Below, in pieces: positions 16,175 to 25,212 of a DNA stretch of 42,607 nt; the first letter of the stretch is position 1, and each line of letters begins with the position of its first letter. The stretch covers positions 1 through 42,607 of IMG/VR virus record IMGVR_UViG_3300020202_000133; one strand, given 5' to 3'. The DNA comes from a virus. The position numbers were made by a program, and so were the translations under genes. A model generated the notes under the pieces. That model was not told the origin of the DNA. It searched no databases and was given only the letters and a program-made list of their open reading frames with translations.

Positions 16175-17917
16175 ATGTCGTTTCTGGCTTGGACCCAGGC
16201 TCAGGCAAAGAAGCCGTTTGCGGAAGTTCTCCCCGACGGACGGAAGCGCCTGACCCGATATTTCCAAGTCAGCACGACCGGACAGATCCCAGCGGGGTTA
16301 GATGACCCGCCGGGAACTGCTGATGATTGGCCTGATCCTCCGTCGGGGTGGTCGGGCCTTCTCCTCACCTATAAAAAGTTCGAGGATGAGATGGCGCCAA
16401 AGGGATCGGACACGCGCCCGATTCTTCAACTAATCTTCGAGCAAATCAGCGCCAGCGGGGAGACTCGGGTGGGGGCCAATGAGTTTACCCAGCTCCCCGA
16501 TGGACGTTCACAGGTGGTTCAACGGTGGGTGATGTTTTCGACATCGAGCTACACTCCGCAGGTTCCCGGGACATCAACAGCAACGGGTCTCGGGAGCTAC
16601 TATTTGTGGACCGAGGAAGCCCCGAACGATGGAACGCTTCGCAACATCGTCAGAACTTATCAGACCGCTGGAATAGTCGCGACGGGCGATGAAATATTGA
16701 ACGGGGGAAGGCTGCACAAGAAGACGATCACCAGCTTCAAGACGGTGCCGGTGACTCCGACCGGCTACACGTTGGTCGGCACGCCGGTTCAAAATCCCAA
16801 CGGGTACCCGATATACACCTACACGTATTACTCTGCGGACCCGGGCAGCACGCCGGCGGGGGGCGGGGAAATCTCCAGGCGTTTCGTGGACGCGCAAGGG
16901 GGCACCGCGGCGTTTAATGAAAGCAGCCCGAATAGCTCTGTGGGTGCGGTGCGGTGCATCATCACCTATCTTACCCCCTCTAGCGTCACCACTGATCCCA
17001 CGACCGGGCCAACCTCATTCGTGCGTATCGGCATAGACTATGAGGACCGAGATGGGTATAGGGTTTGGACGGTAACCTACGGATTCGGGGCGGGACTGGT
17101 CATCAACGAAACGACGATCAGCGCGAGCGGCGCTCTTGTTGTCTACCATCGGGTTCAGTTCGGATCGGCCCCGACCACCCCAACGCCGACAATCGGGGGA
17201 ACCGTCACTCTCTTCGAGTCCTCAACTCGAAATGCCGACGGATATGTCGTCTATGATTATCGTTGGGCGGAGGGGGATGGGCGCGCCTCTATTACAACCG
17301 AGGGGCAGCCTGACGGGGCTCTAATCTATACCGTAACCGACTACGACGGCGTGGCTGGCACCCCCGCTTATCCGGGGTCTGGGACGGCCTATCTCATCAG
17401 GCTGACTCAGAAGCCGGAGGGTGGGTTCTTCGTCAATACGGCGATCTACAAAAAGCCTCCGGCGACAATAACGTTCAAAAAGCAGATTAATTTCACGAAG
17501 CCCGGAAACGTAGTGTTCACCGGAAGCCCGCCACAGTTGGTTTATACATCTCCTGTGACGATGACGCTCTTGGCCGACGTTGAGGTGAGCTACGCCACGA
17601 GCCAAACGACGACCGCACCGTTCACGGTAGAAAGTTACGCCACGCTCTACTTTACCTACACCCCAACCGATACAGGAATTGCGGTTCCCGGGCAACAGGC
17701 GCTCGGTGGGTACCTTGCGGGGGCGTCTTCGATTTCAGGAACGAACTCAAGCTTCAATGGAGTTCTCTGCGACGAGTGGAGCGCGACCCTGGGGTCTTCT
17801 ACGCCCAGTTCATTCTCCACCGGGCTCAAGACCCTTTCTGTGGATAATGACCCCTACCTCACGGACACGAGCGGTACAATCATCTATCGTCGCTCGGTGA
17901 CAACCTACACATTCTAA
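16175..17917 (+). CDS. large tail/virion protein with internal beta repeats, 580 aa
   Basis: All-beta, Tyr/Thr/Gly-rich. Several diverged copies of one module are visible: PNGYPIYTYTYY, RDGYRVWTVTYGFG, ADGYVVYDYRWAEG and DGALIYTVTDYDG, each following a short turn. Repeats of about 90-110 residues suggest a stalk or tail-tube-like structure. It ends ATG-adjacent to the next gene (shared base at 17917). No catalytic motif seen. Confidence 0.65.
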   Translation: MSFLAWTQAQAKKPFAEVLPDGRKRLTRYFQVSTTGQIPAGLDDPPGTADDWPDPPSGWSGLLLTYKKFEDEMAPKGSDTRPILQLIFEQISASGETRVGANEFTQLPDGRSQVVQRWVMFSTSSYTPQVPGTSTATGLGSYYLWTEEAPNDGTLRNIVRTYQTAGIVATGDEILNGGRLHKKTITSFKTVPVTPTGYTLVGTPVQNPNGYPIYTYTYYSADPGSTPAGGGEISRRFVDAQGGTAAFNESSPNSSVGAVRCIITYLTPSSVTTDPTTGPTSFVRIGIDYEDRDGYRVWTVTYGFGAGLVINETTISASGALVVYHRVQFGSAPTTPTPTIGGTVTLFESSTRNADGYVVYDYRWAEGDGRASITTEGQPDGALIYTVTDYDGVAGTPAYPGSGTAYLIRLTQKPEGGFFVNTAIYKKPPATITFKKQINFTKPGNVVFTGSPPQLVYTSPVTMTLLADVEVSYATSQTTTAPFTVESYATLYFTYTPTDTGIAVPGQQALGGYLAGASSISGTNSSFNGVLCDEWSATLGSSTPSSFSTGLKTLSVDNDPYLTDTSGTIIYRRSVTTYTF

Positions 17918-18438
17918 TGCCGTCCCCATTTGAAAGCGTGATTCGTGGGCCAGGGTTCATCAATCCAATGCCTACGATGCCCGCCGAGCAGTTCGGCAGG
18001 TCGATCGATCCTCCTATCGGCTCTGGTGGCGGCGGGGGAGGGGGCGGTAGTGAATTTATCCCGCCCTGTTATCTTGTCGGAGTCGATGACGAGAACGTGA
18101 AGGTCACCACGGCGACGGTGAATGGCATCGTTCCCACCGGCATTAACGCCAATATCGATGTGAGTGGGACGGATGGAACTTGGGCCATCTATCTCCACGC
18201 AACGCTCGGGGCAGATGGTATACCAACTGCTGTTGAGGTGCTAAGCGACGACACGGGCGTTGTCCCGCCCGATGATGCCGACAACGCCTATCTCCTCATC
18301 GGAATGGTGACTGTCGCCACTTCCGTCATTTCGGTAATAGAGCCCACACTGGCGTGGTCTCAAACTTTCTCAACGTGCGGTCGAGATTCAAGCGATCCGA
18401 TCACGACGCCGGGAACTTATTACTGGAACGTTGCATGA
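17917..18438 (+). CDS. virion protein with polyglycine linker, 173 aa
   Basis: An N-terminal segment of about 30 residues (MPSPFESVIRGPGFINPMP) is joined by a run of eight glycines (18035-18050 region) to a beta-rich domain (YLVGVDDENVKVTTATVNG to the end). Short N-terminal anchor plus glycine linker plus exposed domain is common in phage tail appendages. It overlaps the next gene as ATGA. Confidence 0.6.
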   Translation: MPSPFESVIRGPGFINPMPTMPAEQFGRSIDPPIGSGGGGGGGGSEFIPPCYLVGVDDENVKVTTATVNGIVPTGINANIDVSGTDGTWAIYLHATLGADGIPTAVEVLSDDTGVVPPDDADNAYLLIGMVTVATSVISVIEPTLAWSQTFSTCGRDSSDPITTPGTYYWNVA

Positions 18439-19604
18439 ACCCGTTTAGCGAAAGTCTGTTTTCGCAAAGCAACCCGTGCATCCCTTGCTGTGTTGAGCCC
18501 GTGGAGTGCGAGTGCGCGCTGTTCATTCCGTATTTTAACGGAGTATATGGATCGCTGGCCGACGCGGAGAACGCCTTGGACAACTACACTGCTGGATGCA
18601 GGGCATACCTAGGTGTGGCCGCCACCCCGCCCGTGTCATTTAGCGCGGACTTTTCCACGCCCAACAGCGCCGATGTATCCGTCCACGCTACGACCGGGAA
18701 CGCGATACCTGACTTCATCGATGTCTATTTCTCCATAACGGTCGTAGAGGGTACCTCTATTTCGATTCCATTCATCATGACGACGGACGGGGGCATAGGA
18801 AGCACGGGCGCTTCAGCCTACCTATATAACTGCGCCGATGCCACGACGGTGATGGAAGATACGGAGTCGGGCGTGGCGTCCGGGACGCTCAACCTTAATT
18901 CAATCCCGACGGGCACATACATTCTCCAGCTTCAGGGATTCACGTTTCTGTCAACGGACACGACCTTCGCCTTCACGGCGATGGGAGACACAACAACGCT
19001 TTTTAACCCAGTCATCGCCCTGTGGGACGACTCTGGCACGGTGCGGCAATTGGACGCGTGCCCCAAGCTATTCATCCCTCCGTTAACCGAGGGAAATGAT
19101 GAGTGGTACGAAAACCAATCTGCCGCCCAGGACGCGATCGACGCTCAAACGAGCAATTGCGTCGGATTCATCCATGACGTGACCATTACGACTGGTACCG
19201 TGTTCACGGCGACCGATGGGGGAAGCACCCTTGAGCTGGATGTCTTCTATAACTTCACCGCGGGCGGAAGCGCGGAAATGGAGGGGTCGGTAAACGCTGA
19301 GGCCGGGCAAACACTCACCATCTCGTGGACGAGCACCGATGCCCTTTCCACCACCATAGCGATCTACGATAGAAATGCCGATCTTGTTCAGTCTTGGACG
19401 GGGCAACCCACATCGGGATCAGTGACCTCTGCGGCGCTCCCCTATACCGGGAAATATATCGTGGATGTGTTCGTTTCTGGGGACCCGATGCAGCCCTCCT
19501 TTGACGCCACGTTCACGATTTCCTCGTCCGGAACGATGACGGTTAATCCGGTCCAGGCCCTCTATGATGTCGGGCTGGACTGCCCCGCTCGCCTTGATTG
19601 CTGA
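18435..19604 (+). CDS. appendage protein with two tandem PPC-like modules, 389 aa
   Basis: The start at ATG 18435 is chosen for its ATGA overlap. A cysteine-rich head (CIPCCVEPVECEC) is followed by two copies of a unit: a Cys-flanked segment (CALFIPYFNG...AGC; CPKLFIPPLTEG...SNC), then about 110 residues of beta sandwich resembling bacterial pre-peptidase C-terminal domains (GTYILQLQGF; GKYIVDVFVSG). It ends in another cysteine pair. Disulfides in an extracellular virion protein are plausible. It is probably involved in host contact. Confidence 0.6.
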   Translation: MNPFSESLFSQSNPCIPCCVEPVECECALFIPYFNGVYGSLADAENALDNYTAGCRAYLGVAATPPVSFSADFSTPNSADVSVHATTGNAIPDFIDVYFSITVVEGTSISIPFIMTTDGGIGSTGASAYLYNCADATTVMEDTESGVASGTLNLNSIPTGTYILQLQGFTFLSTDTTFAFTAMGDTTTLFNPVIALWDDSGTVRQLDACPKLFIPPLTEGNDEWYENQSAAQDAIDAQTSNCVGFIHDVTITTGTVFTATDGGSTLELDVFYNFTAGGSAEMEGSVNAEAGQTLTISWTSTDALSTTIAIYDRNADLVQSWTGQPTSGSVTSAALPYTGKYIVDVFVSGDPMQPSFDATFTISSSGTMTVNPVQALYDVGLDCPARLDC

Positions 19605-19781
19605 ATGAACCGCCCAACGGTCATCACCAAGGAACAGCGGGAGGCTCGCAAGGCTGGAACGGGGTGGCGCGGGCTTGGGGATGCCATCGCTTCGGCCACA
19701 AAGGCGGTTGGCATCAAGCCCTGTAGTGGATGCCAGAAGCGGAGAACTGCTCTTAACAAGGCATTCCCATTTGGGGGTTGA
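19605..19781 (+). CDS. small protein with CxxC knuckle, 58 aa
   Basis: The ATG follows the previous stop with no gap (TGAATG). MNRPTVITKEQREARKAGTG is followed by a helix and GIKPCSGCQKRRTALNKAF. The pattern GIKPCxGCxKR near the C-terminus is one I know from small phage proteins in tail regions, where a CxxC/KR motif sits after a helix with an A-T-K face. It could bind metal or act as a redox pair. The function is unknown. Confidence 0.7.
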   Translation: MNRPTVITKEQREARKAGTGWRGLGDAIASATKAVGIKPCSGCQKRRTALNKAFPFGG

Positions 19782-19785
19782 AAGA

Positions 19786-19793
19786 GACTACCC
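19786..19793 (+). promoter_or_regulatory. GACTACCC element before 19826
   Basis: GACTACCC lies five bases after the stop of the 58-aa gene and 33 bases before the next ATG, in an otherwise A/T-rich gap (19782-19825). It is another copy of the recurrent border element and may mark a new transcript for the internal virion and fibre genes. Confidence 0.5.
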
Positions 19794-19825
19794 CACCTAT
19801 AAGCAGCACTAATTAAAGACTCCCC

Positions 19826-21385
19826 ATGGCTGAACTCAGAAAAAGCTCCGGTTTATCCCCCATAATCGAAAGGATTAGGACGGATGGGGTATTTGGAGGG
19901 GGTGTGCAGAAGAACATCAGGTCTTCTATGCAGGGGACCTTTAATAATCTTCGTTACGGTCCTGAATCCGCCCCCTCATTCGAGGAGCAAAATACGATGG
20001 CGAATCTCGGTTCCGCAGCAGGGAACCCGTTTGCCGTCGGCATTCCTCCCGCCGGTGCTCCTGCCGGTCGGACTGTTTCTCCCTCTTTGGATGTGGCGGC
20101 GGGTAACGTGTTCGGCGGGGGACTTCCGGCTGGCGAACGCAACGCGATCCTCGGGCTTCCTCCCGAGACCCAGCTTGCAGGGATTATTTCTGGGGCAGGG
20201 GAGCAGGGGCAGATTGCCAGATTTCAAACAGCACTGAGAGATGCCGGCGTTTCACTAGACCCAAACGGACAACTGCCAGAGGACTTCGCGGCCGGGGTGG
20301 CCATTGCAAAGAATCTCTATAACAACATATTCAGTTCTTCGATTCCTCCTCCGGGTGCTTTAGCAAGCGGTAGTGAATCAATTGCCCCCACTGGACTTCG
20401 GGAGCGCGCCCTAGCGGCCAATGGTGCCCCTATTGCGGGATTCGCGGGAACCGTCGTTTCTGGCGTGCCTGGTAGCCAAGTCGCTCCGGATGGACGTGCC
20501 GTCCCGGTCAATCAGCAGACCGGCGCCCGCTTCACTCTAACCCAGAATCCCAACACCGTTCCTGGCGCTCCGGGCTATGTGCCTGCGGCGAACAAGCCAC
20601 TGGCTCCGTCTCCAGTAGTCCAATCGTCGGTCCCCAGTTCCGCGTTTGATCGTAATGCCGCCGCGTTCAAACAGGCCACGACGAAAAGCAGCGAAGTGGT
20701 CACCGCTCCAGACGGATCTAGGTTCATGCGGGATTCCTCTGGGAGGCTTCAGCCTGTGGGCGTGGACCCGGAGCTGGCTGCGAATGCCGCTGGTCTAAAG
20801 GCCGGGGCTGAAGCGGACGCCAAGAAGTCAGCCGAGAACGCCCATGCGTTAATGACAGCCATTCACGATTCCGCTGAGTCTGCGAGGATTCAATCCGGCT
20901 CTATTAAGAGAATTTCCGATCTCTACCGACAGGGCGCCGATTCGGGATTCGCCCAGCCCATCCTCACCCAGGCGAAGGCCCTTCTTCAGAGGGCGGGGCT
21001 CAAGGTGGAAGACCTGAGCACCCAACAGCAGCTCGAGAAAGAACTCGGCACCCTGGCGCTAGAGACAAGCCGGGAGCTGATGAAGGGATCGGGTACAGTG
21101 TCTAACTACGAACGCGAGCTGGTCCAGAAGGCCACGGCCAACACGGGCCTGACGCCTCAGGCCAATCTGGCGATTCTGGGTGTGCTTCAGCGGATCGCCG
21201 AGAGGAATGTCCTGCTCAACCAAGAGCGTGTGCGCCTCGATGATATGGGCGTGCCGGCGGTTCAGATCGCGAAGGAGCTTCGCCGGCTTCAGGAGCAAAC
21301 TCCGATTGGCGTCGAGGAACTTCAAGGCATCTCAGCCGCCCCGGCGGCGGTGAAGATTATTTCCGTCGAAAAGGTGTCGCCCTAA
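19826..21385 (+). CDS. internal virion (ejection-type) protein, 519 aa
   Basis: The first two thirds are Ala/Gly/Pro/Ser-rich and low in order; residues about 330-480 are helical (KSAENAHALMTAIHDSAESA, LTQAKALLQRAGLKVEDL, LGTLALETSRELMKG). Such Ala/Gly-rich plus helical proteins in pairs between tail and fibre genes are typical ejection proteins of podoviruses. The stop overlaps the next start (TAATG). No lysozyme-like motif is seen. Confidence 0.55.
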   Translation: MAELRKSSGLSPIIERIRTDGVFGGGVQKNIRSSMQGTFNNLRYGPESAPSFEEQNTMANLGSAAGNPFAVGIPPAGAPAGRTVSPSLDVAAGNVFGGGLPAGERNAILGLPPETQLAGIISGAGEQGQIARFQTALRDAGVSLDPNGQLPEDFAAGVAIAKNLYNNIFSSSIPPPGALASGSESIAPTGLRERALAANGAPIAGFAGTVVSGVPGSQVAPDGRAVPVNQQTGARFTLTQNPNTVPGAPGYVPAANKPLAPSPVVQSSVPSSAFDRNAAAFKQATTKSSEVVTAPDGSRFMRDSSGRLQPVGVDPELAANAAGLKAGAEADAKKSAENAHALMTAIHDSAESARIQSGSIKRISDLYRQGADSGFAQPILTQAKALLQRAGLKVEDLSTQQQLEKELGTLALETSRELMKGSGTVSNYERELVQKATANTGLTPQANLAILGVLQRIAERNVLLNQERVRLDDMGVPAVQIAKELRRLQEQTPIGVEELQGISAAPAAVKIISVEKVSP

Positions 21386-23007
21386 TGGCTAAATACAGAG
21401 TAAAGACCGATCAGGGGACCTACATGGTGGAGGCCGACCGCGAGCCCACCGCCGACGAGGTGCTTGCGGCCATTTCCCAGCGGTCGCAATCCCTGGAAGA
21501 AACCATCCCCAGACCGGATTCGCCGTCGGGTTTGAGCAACCGAATGGACCCATTTGCTAGGACCGGGTTTTTGATGTCCACCCCTCAGGGCAAAGAAGCC
21601 ATGGAGCAGGTGGGAAAGGTGGCGAAGAACGCCGGACTAGAGGGCGGCGGACAGGCTCTGGGTCAAACCCTCGGCGCTCCATTCGCCGCTGCTGGTGGAG
21701 TTCAAATTGGCGGCGCACTGGGCGGAATGGCCGGCAACGCCATCTCTCAACTTACCACCCGGGATAAAAAGTTTTCTCCAGGAGAAATGTTTGCTGCCGG
21801 GGTATCCGGTGCGGTCCCTGGCGCGCCGTTGGCGAAAGCCGGCGCTAAGGAACTCCTCAAACAGAGCGCCAAGTATGGTGTCACCAATGTGGCAGCGGCC
21901 AACACGGCGTCTCTAATTGACAGACGTGAACTGGCCGATTCTAGGGGAAATGTCGTCGCCGGAGCGGCCGGCGCCATCTCTCCGTTTATCGGAAAGGGGC
22001 TGGATATCGGTCGCTCCTCGTCCATAGCCGCCACCAAATCGACACAGGATTCTCTGAATCGCGCCACTCTTCGAGAAGGGAGGTCCCTGGGATTGGTGGT
22101 GCCTCCGGCCGTGGTGGCGCCAAACGCAGTCAACAACACCCTCCAGTCCCACGCTGGGAAAGCGGCGACGGCTCAGGAGGCCATCATCCGAAACCAGGCG
22201 GCGGTCAACGATGCTGTCCGTAAGGATATTTTCGGGGACTCCGTGGTCGATTTGTCCGCCCCGTTTTCCCCCATAGCCTTAAACACGGCGCGCATTGGGC
22301 CGAACTTGGTGTACGAGGAAATCTCGAAGATTTCACCGACTGCGGCAGGTCTTCTCGCCCAGTTCAAGCAGGCCAACGCGGACGCCAATGCGGCCTTTTC
22401 CGCGTATCGTGCTTCTATTGTCAAAGACCCCGCGCTGCTGGCGTCTGCCAAGGCCCACAGCGAGGTCGCGGATCAGATGGAGAAGGCGATTGCCGCGGAG
22501 GCTAAGGCCGCCGGCGCCAACCCGGATATCATCGAGCGATTGGCAGAGGCCCGGACCAAGCTGGCCCAAATCGGCCTAGCCGAAAGGGCCGTGAACAAGG
22601 GTTCCGGGAACATTGATCCAGCGATTATCGGAGACGCCTTCGACGCGGGAGAAAAGCTCACAGGAAACTTGAAGAAGATCGGCGCGTTCGAGAATGCGTT
22701 CGGGAAGTACATTAAGGACCAAGCGAACACCGTTCCATCGGGTGTAGATCACCTGAAGTACATCGGACGCATGGTTGGCGGGAGTGGTCTTGGGTACTCC
22801 CTTGGCGGTATCCCCGCTGCCGTGGCGACACCGATCGCGATCGGCGCATCCGAACAGCTCACGCGGGACGCGATCCTCTCGCCCTTCTACCAGCAGGCAT
22901 TCGCCAACCCCAGCTATGGCCCGACCGGTCCAGACTTCGCCGCTCAGCTCGCCAAATTCTCAACCATGGCCGCAGGCCGCGACGCCGCCGCCAAAAAGAA
23001 TAACTAA
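21385..23007 (+). CDS. second internal virion (ejection-type) protein, 540 aa
   Basis: Starts MAKYRVKTDQGTYMVEADRE, a small beta unit often found at the start of phage internal proteins. Then come glycine-rich stretches with membrane-active potential (PFAAAGGVQIGGALGGMAGN) and alanine-rich helices. A further glycine-rich hydrophobic segment is near residue 465 (GLGYSLGGIPAAVATPIAIG). These could insert in the host envelope during DNA delivery. No enzyme motif visible. Confidence 0.6.
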   Translation: MAKYRVKTDQGTYMVEADREPTADEVLAAISQRSQSLEETIPRPDSPSGLSNRMDPFARTGFLMSTPQGKEAMEQVGKVAKNAGLEGGGQALGQTLGAPFAAAGGVQIGGALGGMAGNAISQLTTRDKKFSPGEMFAAGVSGAVPGAPLAKAGAKELLKQSAKYGVTNVAAANTASLIDRRELADSRGNVVAGAAGAISPFIGKGLDIGRSSSIAATKSTQDSLNRATLREGRSLGLVVPPAVVAPNAVNNTLQSHAGKAATAQEAIIRNQAAVNDAVRKDIFGDSVVDLSAPFSPIALNTARIGPNLVYEEISKISPTAAGLLAQFKQANADANAAFSAYRASIVKDPALLASAKAHSEVADQMEKAIAAEAKAAGANPDIIERLAEARTKLAQIGLAERAVNKGSGNIDPAIIGDAFDAGEKLTGNLKKIGAFENAFGKYIKDQANTVPSGVDHLKYIGRMVGGSGLGYSLGGIPAAVATPIAIGASEQLTRDAILSPFYQQAFANPSYGPTGPDFAAQLAKFSTMAAGRDAAAKKNN

Positions 23008-23019
23008 CCCCAGCCGCTT

Positions 23020-24249
23020 ATGTCCCTCCCAGGAAATATTTCCCTGCTCGCTCGCATGCCCACGCCCAACTCGTCGGCGTATGGCAATGTGGATGGCCCC
23101 GCCTCCTCAACCGACAACGCCGTTGTACTCTTCGACGGTACCACCGGGAAGCAACTCAAGAACAGTTCGATGACGTTCTCGGGGACGACCCTAAGCGTCC
23201 CCAACGGGTTTACGCTTGGGTCGGCCGGGATTCTAAATCTCTCCTCCGGCCTCAACAACCCGGTTAACATCAATTCCGGAAATGGTGGGATTTACCTGGA
23301 AACTGGTACGGGGGCGGTGAACCTCCCTGCCGCGAGTGGCGGTTTGCGCCTCTCCAACACCGTAGATCAGGTCACTAACTACGAGCGATTGGAGCTGTTG
23401 TGGAGCGGTAACGTAGCAATTATCCGGACCGCTTCAGGAGGGACGGGGACCGGTCGACAGTTGCAATTTTCGGCCGCCGGGGGTGCGAACCTCAACATTA
23501 GAAACGGTGGTAATGCGAGCGGAACATTTCAGTTTCAGACTGGGTCGACCGGCACCGTCGGCGCTATCTTTGCGAGTTTCTCGGGCTGGACCTCCACCGC
23601 CACTTCGGGGACCAATGTGGGGTTTTCCCTCACCCCCACCTACAACCAGACCTCCGGCACCGCCGCCAACACGGACCTCCTCATCAACCGCACGGAGACG
23701 GCAGTGGGGAGTGGGAGTCAGTATTTGATCCAGGCGCAGGTTGGTGGCGCGAATCGGTTTCTTTTTGATACTGGCGGAAGCCTTGGAATGTCTGGTGGAG
23801 TTTACGTCGGCGGAACCTCAATCACCGGCGGAACCAGAATCGCCACAACCGGAAACTTTAGTACTGCTGCATGGGGTACCGCTGGCACGCAAATCCGGGT
23901 CGGGGCGGCAACCATCACCGACACCTCCACCGCCGGCTCCGGTACGGCTGCCTCGGCTGTATTCACCTCGTTCGCTCAGCCCACGTTGGCGGCGACGAAC
24001 AGCAGTGTGACGACTACGGATGCGGCGACGGTATATATCGCTAACGCACCGGCGGCTGGAACGAATCAAACTATTACTCGCGCCCACGCGCTGTGGATTG
24101 ATTCCGGATCGTTCCGTCTCGATGGGACAAGCGGTCCTGGCGTTGCGACGGGCACGCTTACAAACGCCCCCAGTGCCGGCGATCCAGACAAGTGGATTCC
24201 GATCAACTCCGACGGAACACAATATTGGATTCCGGCTTGGTCGGCCTAA
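23020..24249 (+). CDS. tail fibre / spike-like protein, 409 aa
   Basis: Gly/Thr/Asn/Ser-rich beta protein. A short N-terminal part (MSLPGNISLLARMPTPNSSA) is followed by FDGTTGKQLKNSSMTFSGT, a segment found in many phage fibre and beta-helix proteins, then repeating beta turns to GDPDKWIPINSDGTQYWIPA at the C-terminus, which resembles trimer-end motifs of fibres. It is likely the receptor-binding fibre or its shaft. No intramolecular chaperone domain is seen. Confidence 0.65.
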   Translation: MSLPGNISLLARMPTPNSSAYGNVDGPASSTDNAVVLFDGTTGKQLKNSSMTFSGTTLSVPNGFTLGSAGILNLSSGLNNPVNINSGNGGIYLETGTGAVNLPAASGGLRLSNTVDQVTNYERLELLWSGNVAIIRTASGGTGTGRQLQFSAAGGANLNIRNGGNASGTFQFQTGSTGTVGAIFASFSGWTSTATSGTNVGFSLTPTYNQTSGTAANTDLLINRTETAVGSGSQYLIQAQVGGANRFLFDTGGSLGMSGGVYVGGTSITGGTRIATTGNFSTAAWGTAGTQIRVGAATITDTSTAGSGTAASAVFTSFAQPTLAATNSSVTTTDAATVYIANAPAAGTNQTITRAHALWIDSGSFRLDGTSGPGVATGTLTNAPSAGDPDKWIPINSDGTQYWIPAWSA

Positions 24250-24261
24250 CCCCAAAACACC

Positions 24262-24552
24262 ATGGCCAACAAATTCACTCCTCAAGCCGAGCGCAGCGTA
24301 TCAGCAATGGTTTCTGCCTCGTGGAACGGGACGAACGTCCCGACTGGCGTCATCGTCAGCTCCCAATTCACCCGCAAGCTCGTCCACGACGACGATCCCA
24401 ATAACGTCATCGAACTAAGCAACGGGGCCATCTCCTTTGATGGGATGCGCACCGATCGCTCTGTTCAAGTTGGTGGGGGCCCGGTCCTCACCTACCGCCA
24501 GGTATCGCTCTACCTCCTTACCATGATCGGGGATGCGAGGGCGAATCCGTGA
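24262..24552 (+). CDS. small hypothetical virion protein, 96 aa
   Basis: MANKFTPQAERSVSAMVSAS starts a compact mixed alpha/beta protein ending in a helix (LTYRQVSLYLLTMIGDARAN). It is preceded by a C/A-rich leader and overlaps the holin-like gene as GTGA. It may be a fibre partner or lysis-associated; unknown. Confidence 0.6.
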   Translation: MANKFTPQAERSVSAMVSASWNGTNVPTGVIVSSQFTRKLVHDDDPNNVIELSNGAISFDGMRTDRSVQVGGGPVLTYRQVSLYLLTMIGDARANP

Positions 24553-24989
24553 GCTTCAGCGACATCCTCTTTAACGCTGCGGGGGGTGGTGTTGTAGGTT
24601 CACTCCTCCATCTCGGAACCTCCTTCTTCGAGACCTGGCAGAAGAAGAAGCAGGCGGAAGTGGAGATCATGCTCATGCAGGCCAAAGTGGCGGCGGCCGA
24701 GAAAGAGGCTGCGTGGAGTGCCTTCGCAAAATCCCAGGAAGGAGCCAATTCAGCGGGCATCCCGAAACTCCCCTCAAACGTCAGCCCCTGGATCGCCAAT
24801 ATCTACGTCATCGTGGATGCGTTCCGCGCCTTCACCCGACCCGGCCTAACTTGGTTCGGGGTATTCTTGCTTACCGTCGTCTTCTTCAAGGTCGGCCCCG
24901 CCAAGCAGGAGGTCATGGTGGACGAGATGCAGTTCGCCGTGTGGACGGCGGTTTTCTGGTGGTTGGGGTCCCGCTACTCCAAGAAGTGA
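24549..24989 (+). CDS. 3TM holin-like membrane protein, 146 aa
   Basis: A hydrophobic N-terminal stretch (ILFNAAGGGVVGSLLHLG) is followed by a charged helix (KKKQAEVEIMLMQAKVAAAE), then WIANIYVIVDAFRAFTRPGLTWFGVFLLTVVFF and a third segment before WWLGSRYSKK. The arrangement with FRAFTRPGLTW between membrane segments resembles the 3TM holin family known from phages and gene-transfer agents. It would permeabilise the inner membrane at lysis. The GTG start is inferred from the GTGA overlap. Confidence 0.65.
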   Translation: MSFSDILFNAAGGGVVGSLLHLGTSFFETWQKKKQAEVEIMLMQAKVAAAEKEAAWSAFAKSQEGANSAGIPKLPSNVSPWIANIYVIVDAFRAFTRPGLTWFGVFLLTVVFFKVGPAKQEVMVDEMQFAVWTAVFWWLGSRYSKK

Positions 24990-25011
24990 AACAGTTTCTC
25001 CTATTAGCGAA

Positions 25012-25212
25012 ATGAAGATTCTAGAGATCGCCCACGGGCATCCCAAGTTAACTGCCTGGATCGGGGCCGTCTCCGGATGGGCATCGGTGGATTGGCTGCG
25101 CGCTTCCCAGATCACAGCGGCCATTCTGGCCGCCATGGTCTCCCTGTGTGCCCTGATCCTCACCGGCCCCAAAGCAGTCGCCGAAGTGAGGAAATGGTTT
25201 AAGCGCGAATGA
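25012..25212 (+). CDS. small membrane protein, possible second holin, 66 aa
   Basis: MKILEIAHGHPKLTAWIGAV and ITAAILAAMVSLCALILTG give one amphipathic or membrane helix and one clear membrane helix, ending in a basic tail (VRKWFKRE). The size and layout fit a small holin or antiholin next to the 3TM protein. The stop overlaps the phosphoesterase start as ATGA. Confidence 0.6.
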   Translation: MKILEIAHGHPKLTAWIGAVSGWASVDWLRASQITAAILAAMVSLCALILTGPKAVAEVRKWFKRE

